Part shown: piece by piece, positions 5,526-10,456 of the stretch | Layout of the letters: each line of letters opens with the position of its first letter | Numbering within the stretch: position 1 is the first letter of the stretch | Source of the DNA: Streptomyces sp. NRRL S-31 | GTDB lineage: Bacteria; Actinomycetota; Actinomycetes; Streptomycetales; Streptomycetaceae | Length of the DNA: 10,456 bases | Direction of reading: 5' to 3' | Assembly (NCBI RefSeq): GCF_000718775.1 | Contig: NZ_JOCB01000155.1 | Location: forward strand, 1 to 10,456 | The notes under the pieces: model-generated | What the model saw: the letters and a program-made list of their open reading frames with translations, nothing else | What the model was told of the DNA's origin: nothing | Databases searched by the model: none | Position numbers and translations under genes: made by a program

Positions 5526-7786
5526 TCTCCGGCGGCAGGGAGGGCTCCGGTCCGGCCGGCCGGAAGCGGCCGTGGCTGTCGCCGAGGGCCCGGTCCGCGC
5601 CTGACGCCGGGCATCCCGCGGCGCCGGTGGCCGAGCTCGTGGTACGACGTGTCGGCAGCGCCTGGCTGGTGCACCCGGCCACCGGCCCCGACCGGCGGTC
5701 CCTGCTGTTCGCCGCCGGCCTCGCGGCCGACCCCGAGTACACGGTCGTCGTGGCCGACCTCCCGCCGGAGACCGCGCTGGAGGCGGTGGAGGAGGCCGTG
5801 GCACGCGCCGTGCCCGCCGGTCCGCGCGGCCTGCGGCTGGTGTTCGGCAGGCCCCCGTCCCGGGGTCCCGCCGCCGCGGGACGCTGGCTGGCCGGACGTC
5901 TGGGGCAGGACGTGGTCGTCCCGGACGGCGTGCTGCTCCCGTCCGCCGGGGGCGCCCTGTTCATCGGGGCGGACCGGGGCCGCGGCTGGGTGCTCTGCAC
6001 CCCCGAGGGCCATGAACGCTACCTCTCCCGGCGCTTCCCCCGGCCCGCGTGGGACGAGGCCCTGCCGGACCGGCCCTGGCCGGTCGGGGCGGACGCGGTG
6101 GCCGAGCCGGTGAGCGCCGGGGTGTGGCTCCGTCCGGCCGCCGAGGACACCGTCCAGCACCGGTACCGCCGCTATCTGGCCGCCCGCCTGCGCGGCCGGA
6201 GCGACGCGGCCACCGTGGTGATCGGCACGCCCGACGCGGCGGAACTGACACCCGAGGAGGTCGCACGCTTCTGGCACAGCCTCCCGGAGGACGCCCGCGC
6301 CACGCCGCGCGTCGTGCTGTCCGGGCGGATGCGGACGCCCGGCGGCCGTCCCTTCGGCGAGACCCTCGCCGCCCTGACCGGCGAGCCGGTGCACGTGTAC
6401 AACGGCTTTCCCACCAGCGACCCGGTCGTCGGGCGCGCGCCACGGGACGAGGTCGTGCTGCCGGGCCGGGACGGCACGCCGGGACGCCCGGTCTTCGCCC
6501 GTGAGTACCTGTACCTGCCCCCGGACCCGCACGGACCGGCGGACCCGCCGCTCGCGGTCGACCACAGCTGGCCCCTCGACCACCTGCCGATGCTCCGCCG
6601 CGGCCTGTACCGCGGCGGGCCGGGCATGGTGCTGGAGGTGCTGCCCTGGGGCCTGTGGATACGGCCCTCCGCCGAGCCGGCGTCCGCCGCGGCGGTGCGC
6701 GCCGCTCCCGCCGACCCCCATCACGAACTGATCCTGTGCGACGACAGCGTGCCCGAGGTGCTGCCCCGGTCGCAGCGGCTGGCCGAGGACGTCGTCCGGC
6801 GGCTGTCGGCGCAGACCGGTCTGCTGGTGCGCGTGCTGACCGCCGGCCGGCCGTGGGGCGCGCTGCCCGCCGAACCCGAGCCGCCCGCCCCGGCCACCCC
6901 GGCGCTCCCCTCCATCGCCCCGATCCGTCCCCCGTCCGCCGACGACGGGGCGCGGCCCGAGGAGACGGCGGAGGAGCAGGAGAGGGAACAGGAGCCGGAG
7001 ACGGAGCAGGAGGCTCCGGGTGAGCTGCCCGGCGAGGTGCCGGACGGGCCGTCCGGCGGAGGTGGTTCCCCCCGGGACACCGCCGTCGTAGCCCTCGCGC
7101 TCCAACGTGAACCCGACCTGGGCAGAAACCATTCTCCCGAGGTCGTCCTGGCCGGACTCGTCGCCGCCCGGCTCCAGTTGACCGTGCACGGACAGCGCAC
7201 CGACCGGGGGCACGGGCACCCGGCCGGCGAGGTGCCGCCGCCGACCGCGTCGGCCCTGGAGGGACTCGCCCTGCTGCCCGCGCACCACGGGGTGGTCGCG
7301 CTGCGCACCGACCTCACCGAGGACGAGACGCACTGGTACGGCGCACACCGTCAGGTCGTCGAACCCGGCGTGTGCTCGGCGTCCCTCACCGGCAACCCCG
7401 GCCGGGCGGGCAACACCGACATCCTCATCCGCTCGGTCACCGGCCGCCGTACGGCCCTGCTGGAACCGGAGCTGCCGGACCGGGTGCTGTTCCCGCCGGG
7501 GACGCGGTTCGAGGTCCTGGACGTCCGGGTGCGGCAGGGCGAGCGGACGGTCGTGCTGATGCGCGAGCTGCCGGCCGGGTCCCCGGCGGACGGCACCGGC
7601 CGCACGGCCGTGCGGGACCTCGAGAAGGCCCTGCGCCTCTGGCGCGCGGACGAGACGGGCGGTCTCGTGCGCTACGGCATCCCGGACCCGTTCGCCCGCC
7701 CGCCCGGCCTGGGCAGTCCGGCCCCCGCGCCGGACGGAACCGGCGCCGGGGACCGCCCGGACGCGCTCAGTGAGCGGTGCCGCTGA
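5522..7786 (+). CDS. Large protein with degenerate ART-like C-terminal domain
   Basis: 754 residues from GTG 5522; no signal peptide or membrane segment, so probably cytoplasmic. The N-terminal 440 residues appear to repeat a small unit: a Leu/Val strand, a helix with W-L-A-G-R-L-G or similar, then a strand (about 105-150, 264-300 and 414-442). A Pro/Ala-rich and then Glu-rich linker spans about 450-515. The C-terminal 240 residues match the protein encoded at 9457-10456: shared L-P-x-x-x-G-V-V, S-x-T-G-R-R and P-G-T-R-F-x-V-L. The last resembles the region around the catalytic Glu of ADP-ribosyltransferases (E-V-L-F-x-P-G-T-x-F). Here the Arg, Ser and Glu positions read H589, S638 and R654, so two of three catalytic residues are lost and this copy is probably not an active transferase. 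I recall large Streptomyces proteins of unknown role with this C-terminal pattern. The gene runs 20 bases into the convergent lectin gene. The ART link is by motif only. Confidence 0.75.
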   Translation: MISGGREGSGPAGRKRPWLSPRARSAPDAGHPAAPVAELVVRRVGSAWLVHPATGPDRRSLLFAAGLAADPEYTVVVADLPPETALEAVEEAVARAVPAGPRGLRLVFGRPPSRGPAAAGRWLAGRLGQDVVVPDGVLLPSAGGALFIGADRGRGWVLCTPEGHERYLSRRFPRPAWDEALPDRPWPVGADAVAEPVSAGVWLRPAAEDTVQHRYRRYLAARLRGRSDAATVVIGTPDAAELTPEEVARFWHSLPEDARATPRVVLSGRMRTPGGRPFGETLAALTGEPVHVYNGFPTSDPVVGRAPRDEVVLPGRDGTPGRPVFAREYLYLPPDPHGPADPPLAVDHSWPLDHLPMLRRGLYRGGPGMVLEVLPWGLWIRPSAEPASAAAVRAAPADPHHELILCDDSVPEVLPRSQRLAEDVVRRLSAQTGLLVRVLTAGRPWGALPAEPEPPAPATPALPSIAPIRPPSADDGARPEETAEEQEREQEPETEQEAPGELPGEVPDGPSGGGGSPRDTAVVALALQREPDLGRNHSPEVVLAGLVAARLQLTVHGQRTDRGHGHPAGEVPPPTASALEGLALLPAHHGVVALRTDLTEDETHWYGAHRQVVEPGVCSASLTGNPGRAGNTDILIRSVTGRRTALLEPELPDRVLFPPGTRFEVLDVRVRQGERTVVLMRELPAGSPADGTGRTAVRDLEKALRLWRADETGGLVRYGIPDPFARPPGLGSPAPAPDGTGAGDRPDALSERCR

Positions 7787-9398
7787 CCCACAGGGTCGTA
7801 CCGTCCTGCTGGATCACCACGTTGCCGTCGTCCTGGAGCACCAGTTCGGCGCCGTCGTGCCCGGCGGTCCCGGACGACCAGGCCGTCTGGTCGTCACGGG
7901 TGTAGACGACGAGGTGGCCGTCGGCCTGGAAGACCGTCTTGTAGCCGCGGCCCTCGGTGTGGGACGACCAGCGGATCGTGCCGTTCTCGTCGGTGATGAC
8001 GAGGTTGCCGTCGTCCTGCATGGTCAGGCGGGCCCGGTCCGATGTGATCGAGGTGCCGGGCTCCAGCACCCGGGTGGCCTGGACGACCAGTCCGCCCTCG
8101 GACGGCGCCGCGGTCTGAGTCGTGGCGGCCTGGGTCGTGGCGGCCTGCGTCGTGGCCCTCTGCGTGGTGGCGGCCTGAGTCGTGGCGCTTTGCGTGGTGG
8201 CGGTCTGCGCCGTGGCGGTCTGCGCGGCGGGGGCGGACGGGGTCTGGGCGGCCGTCGCCGTCCGCTGGGAACCGGGTGCCGCCTGGGTGGCGGACGCGCC
8301 CCGCGCCGTGGGCGAGCTCTGCGTCGCCGACGTGGTGTGGGCGGCCGGTGTGCCCTGACCGCCCAGGCGCACGGCCGTGACGGTCCGGGACGACCCCGTG
8401 TACGTGGAGGCGGGCGAGGAGGGAGAGGTCCCGGTGTGGCCGGACGCCGACGACGCGGTCCCGGTGCGCGCCGCGGCGGCGCTGCCGCTCCCCGTGGTGG
8501 TGCGCGCGATCTGCACCGGCTTCGACGTGGTCGCCCGGTGCTCCTCGCCGCCGGCCACGGGGTGGCTCTCCCGGTGCGGCGCGCCGTCGGCGAGGACGGT
8601 GGTCGGGGCGTGCGGCTCCGTACTCGGCGTGGGCGAGATCCGGGGGTGCGGGGCGCGTATGCCGGGACCCTGGTAGGGCTTGCTGGGGGACACACGGATG
8701 CCGGAGACCGACGGGGCCGGAGTGGAGTCGGCGGAGGAGGACGGCGAGGACGAAGGAGACGAAGGAGAGGAGGACGAGTGCGAGGAGGGGGCCGAGGTGG
8801 TGGACGAGGGGGACGGCAGGGCGCGCGAGGTGGTGGTCTCGGGTCCGGGGTGGGTCGGGACGTCGATGGTGAAGTTCTGTCCGCCGCCCTGGGGCGAGGG
8901 GGTCTTCTGACCGGAGGACTCGAAGTCGGTCTCGTTGTCGCCGTCGTTGTTCAGCGCCAGCGGCAGCGCGACCAGCACCGCCCCGGCGACCGCCGCCGCC
9001 GCCAGCAGCGGTCGCTGGCTGGGCTTGGCGTTGCCGGCCGGCGCGGCGCCCTCCGCCGTACCGCCCTCCGCGCCGGACCCACGGCCGGCGGACCGGCGCC
9101 GCTCGCCCGGTTCCGGCCGGTCGCCGGACCGGGGTCCGTCCGCCGGGCGGTGCGCCCCGTTGTCGCGGAGTCCGGTGGCCGCCGTCCCGCCACGAACCGT
9201 GCGCACGGCCGTCCGCTCGGCCGTCCTCTCGGCCGTCCGCTCGGCCGTTGCCACGGCAGCGCTCGCGGGCTCCTCGGTGCCGGGCCCGGCGGGGGCGGCG
9301 GCGGGCGGTGCGGACAGGACCGCGGCCCGCCGCATCCTCAACTGCTCACCGCCTTCCGGCTGTGCTCCGCGCCTCGGCGTCCTGCGCTCTGCGGACAT
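7767..9398 (-). CDS. Membrane-anchored B-lectin protein with Ser/Thr/Pro stalk
   Basis: A 543-residue probable surface protein. The ATG at 9398 has GAGGAG six bases ahead. Layout: a charged cytoplasmic N-terminus (1-128) containing A-E-R-T repeats (about 51-67); one membrane segment (131-149) with basic residues before it, so the C-terminus should be outside; a low-complexity Ser/Thr/Pro stalk (about 160-395) with a Ser-rich run at 200-222; Q-A-A-T-T repeats (about 395-430); and a bulb-type mannose-binding lectin domain (434-543). The lectin has the three expected Q-x-D-x-N-x-V-x-Y sites, at 461-469, 491-499 and 522-530, each changed at one residue: Thr for Tyr, His for Asn, and Gln for Tyr. 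Sugar binding may therefore be weak, shifted or lost. It lies 58 bases downstream of the ART-like gene on the same strand and is probably co-transcribed with it. The stalk is a plausible O-glycosylation target. Architecture is certain; ligand is unknown. Confidence 0.88.
   Translation of the reverse strand: MSAERRTPRRGAQPEGGEQLRMRRAAVLSAPPAAAPAGPGTEEPASAAVATAERTAERTAERTAVRTVRGGTAATGLRDNGAHRPADGPRSGDRPEPGERRRSAGRGSGAEGGTAEGAAPAGNAKPSQRPLLAAAAVAGAVLVALPLALNNDGDNETDFESSGQKTPSPQGGGQNFTIDVPTHPGPETTTSRALPSPSSTTSAPSSHSSSSPSSPSSSPSSSADSTPAPSVSGIRVSPSKPYQGPGIRAPHPRISPTPSTEPHAPTTVLADGAPHRESHPVAGGEEHRATTSKPVQIARTTTGSGSAAAARTGTASSASGHTGTSPSSPASTYTGSSRTVTAVRLGGQGTPAAHTTSATQSSPTARGASATQAAPGSQRTATAAQTPSAPAAQTATAQTATTQSATTQAATTQRATTQAATTQAATTQTAAPSEGGLVVQATRVLEPGTSITSDRARLTMQDDGNLVITDENGTIRWSSHTEGRGYKTVFQADGHLVVYTRDDQTAWSSGTAGHDGAELVLQDDGNVVIQQDGTTLWVSGTAH
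8119..8223 (-). repeat. Seven 15-base tandem repeats in the lectin stalk
   Basis: Seven head-to-tail 15-base units, consensus GTCGTGGCGGCCTGC on the plus strand, start at 8119, 8134, 8149, 8164, 8179, 8194 and 8209. On the coding strand they give Q-A-A-T-T-type pentapeptides (residues about 395-429). Units differ at one to four bases, always keeping frame. This extends the spacer just before the lectin domain, and copy number is likely to vary between strains. Confidence 0.9.
9207..9249 (-). repeat. 12-base tandem repeats encoding Ala-Glu-Arg-Thr
   Basis: Three 12-base units (GGCCGTCCGCTC and one variant) at 9207-9242 plus a partial fourth encode Thr-Ala-Glu-Arg repeats in the cytoplasmic part of the lectin protein. 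The result is a short charged, probably helical segment. Confidence 0.75.
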
Positions 9399-9404
9399 GT
9401 TCGT

Positions 9405-9410
9405 CTCCTC
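9405..9410 (-). promoter_or_regulatory. Ribosome binding site of the lectin gene
   Basis: Plus-strand CTCCTC reads GAGGAG on the minus strand, six bases ahead of ATG 9398: the strongest ribosome site in the window. It lies in the 58-base gap after the ART-like gene; I see no hairpin there, which favours co-transcription. Confidence 0.7.
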
Positions 9411-9456
9411 TGCTTCGGGGTGGGTGCGTCCGGCACGGCGGGGCCGGTCTGCGTGG

Positions 9457-10456
9457 TCAGGCGCGGTCGCCGTCGAGGGGCCGCTCGGCCAGCTGTCCGG
9501 CGAGCCGGGGCGGCCACGACGCGGCGGCGCCGGCGCCCGGGGCCCGGTCGACCGCCTGGGTGAGCGCGGCCAGGGCGCCCCGGTCCTGGGCCTCGTGCCG
9601 GCCGGCCCGGGCGGCGGGGTCGCCCTCGGCCACCTCGCGCAGCAGGACCGACATGGCGCCGGGCCGCCCGTGCGTGCCGAGGACCCTGAAGCGCGTCCCG
9701 GGGGCGAAGACGACCTCCTCGCCGTGTACGTTCGCGGGAGTCGAGGCGAACAGGCCGCGCGCGCGCCGCCCGGTGAGCGACCAGATGAGGTACCGGTCGG
9801 CCGCCGACGCCGGGGCCCCGTCCAGTGCGAGCGTGCCGACCGGCCCGGCCTCGCACAGTTCGCTCCCGGGCGCCGGTGTCCGCGCCTCCTCCGGGAGGAC
9901 TCCCGCGTCGCGGACGACGACCCCCCGGTACGACGGGAGCCGTCTGAGACCGGACGCCAGACAGGACAGGTACGGCAGTGCGTCGTCCGCCCCCACCGCC
10001 AGGTGCCGCTCCAGCCAGGTCCAGCTCAGCGGGCCGTCGTCGAGGGTGAGGAACGAGCGCACCGCGATCAGGTCCGCGTGCGCCTCCTCGTCCTGGCTGT
10101 GCGCGCGCAGCCCCGGCACCACCATCAACGTCCTTGCGAGCGCGGCCTGTTGCTGCCACCACTGCTCACCGGCGAGGGCCTGGACCGCCTGGCGGTCGGC
10201 GGTGGTGCTGCGGTGCAGCGGGGTGATGCGGACGGGGCGGACGGCCCGGCGCGCCGGGGCGGCGGGCGGCTGGGGAGCGGCGGTCCGGGCGGGGCCGGGC
10301 ACCGGCGCGGGCGACGGCGCCGGTGACGGTGAGGGCGAAGGCGGGGGTGCGGACGACGGCGGTGGCGCCACGGGCGACACCGGGATCACGGGGAATATCG
10401 GGGGCAGCAGAGGCCCCGGACCGGCGGCCGGACTCCGCGCGGGGGTGGGCGTGGGG
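9457..10456 (-). CDS. ART-like protein, intact Arg-Ser-Glu, 5' end off window
   Basis: The frame is open to the right edge, so 332 C-terminal residues are visible and the true start lies outside; a GTG at 10389 sits inside the Pro-rich region and is probably not the start. The first 80 or so visible residues are Pro/Ser/Ala-rich linker. A helical region follows (many Gln, Trp and Ala), then a domain paralogous to the C-terminus of the gene at 5522-7786. Motifs: S-Y-R177-G-V-V-V-R, I-W-S226-L-T-G-R-R, and G-E-E247-V-V-F-A-P-G-T-R-F. The spacing from Arg to Ser, 49 residues, is the same in both paralogues. Arg, Ser and Glu fit the R-S-E class of ADP-ribosyltransferases (C3/C2-like), although the motif reads S-x-T rather than S-T-S and the residue two before Glu is Gly rather than Glu or Gln, so transfer to Arg is less expected. 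It would move ADP-ribose from NAD to an unknown target. It is upstream of the lectin gene. Confidence 0.7.
   Translation of the reverse strand, partial: PTPTPARSPAAGPGPLLPPIFPVIPVSPVAPPPSSAPPPSPSPSPAPSPAPVPGPARTAAPQPPAAPARRAVRPVRITPLHRSTTADRQAVQALAGEQWWQQQAALARTLMVVPGLRAHSQDEEAHADLIAVRSFLTLDDGPLSWTWLERHLAVGADDALPYLSCLASGLRRLPSYRGVVVRDAGVLPEEARTPAPGSELCEAGPVGTLALDGAPASAADRYLIWSLTGRRARGLFASTPANVHGEEVVFAPGTRFRVLGTHGRPGAMSVLLREVAEGDPAARAGRHEAQDRGALAALTQAVDRAPGAGAAASWPPRLAGQLAERPLDGDRA

Noticed and set aside
5369..7348. Long minus-strand open frame opposite the ART-like gene
   Set aside because: Same GC artefact; no ribosome site or recognisable motif, and the plus-strand frame shares real homology with another gene in the window.
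8119..8223. CRISPR-like array
   Set aside because: The 15-base units are contiguous, with no spacers, and encode in-frame pentapeptides.
8725..8800. Purine-rich stretch as a structural DNA element
   Set aside because: It is interrupted by pyrimidines and is explained by the Ser codons of the lectin stalk on the other strand.
7770..9563. Plus-strand open frames opposite the lectin gene
   Set aside because: Gly/Arg-rich translations with no domain; the minus-strand frame has a membrane segment and a B-lectin domain.

Overview
The window looks like chromosomal DNA of Streptomyces or a close actinomycete. It is very GC-rich, nearly every codon ends in G or C, GTG starts are common, and several genes are joined by 4-base GTGA stop/start overlaps. 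I see no rRNA, tRNA, transposase, integrase or CRISPR array. The names given rest on motifs read by eye; no database search was possible.

Left part (1-5131). A 63-residue minus-strand gene with a His-Cys-Cys motif (82-273) is divergent from a three-gene plus-strand operon. The roughly 380 bases between them hold several palindromes, including two near-identical 12-base boxes 21 bases apart that could be an operator. The operon encodes a membrane GT2 synthase of the cellulose-synthase type (655-2346), a lipoprotein with a GH26-like fold (2343-3413) and a polytopic GT-C (PMT/ArnT-like) glycosyltransferase (3410-5131). Both junctions are 4-base overlaps. The set fits a cell-surface polysaccharide pathway: polymer made and exported by the GT2 protein, handled outside the membrane by the lipoprotein, and decorated by the GT-C protein using a lipid-linked sugar. 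The lipoprotein has Gln where GH26 enzymes carry the catalytic acid/base Glu, so it may bind or reshape glycan rather than cut it normally. A hairpin after the operon (5188-5224) probably ends transcription.

Right part (5358-10456). A possible 55-residue leader ORF runs by a GTGA overlap into a 754-residue protein (5522-7786). That protein ends in a domain that looks like a degenerate ADP-ribosyltransferase (ART) fold. It converges, with a 20-base overlap, on two minus-strand genes. The first of these in transcription order (9457-10456) is cut by the window edge and encodes a paralogous ART-like domain that keeps Arg, Ser and Glu at the expected places. The second (7767-9398) is a membrane-anchored protein with a long Ser/Thr/Pro-rich stalk and a C-terminal bulb-type (B-lectin) domain. 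So a surface lectin lies between an intact-looking and a degenerate ART-like paralogue. This is the least explained and most interesting part of the window; any joint role (defence, competition, surface modification) is inference.
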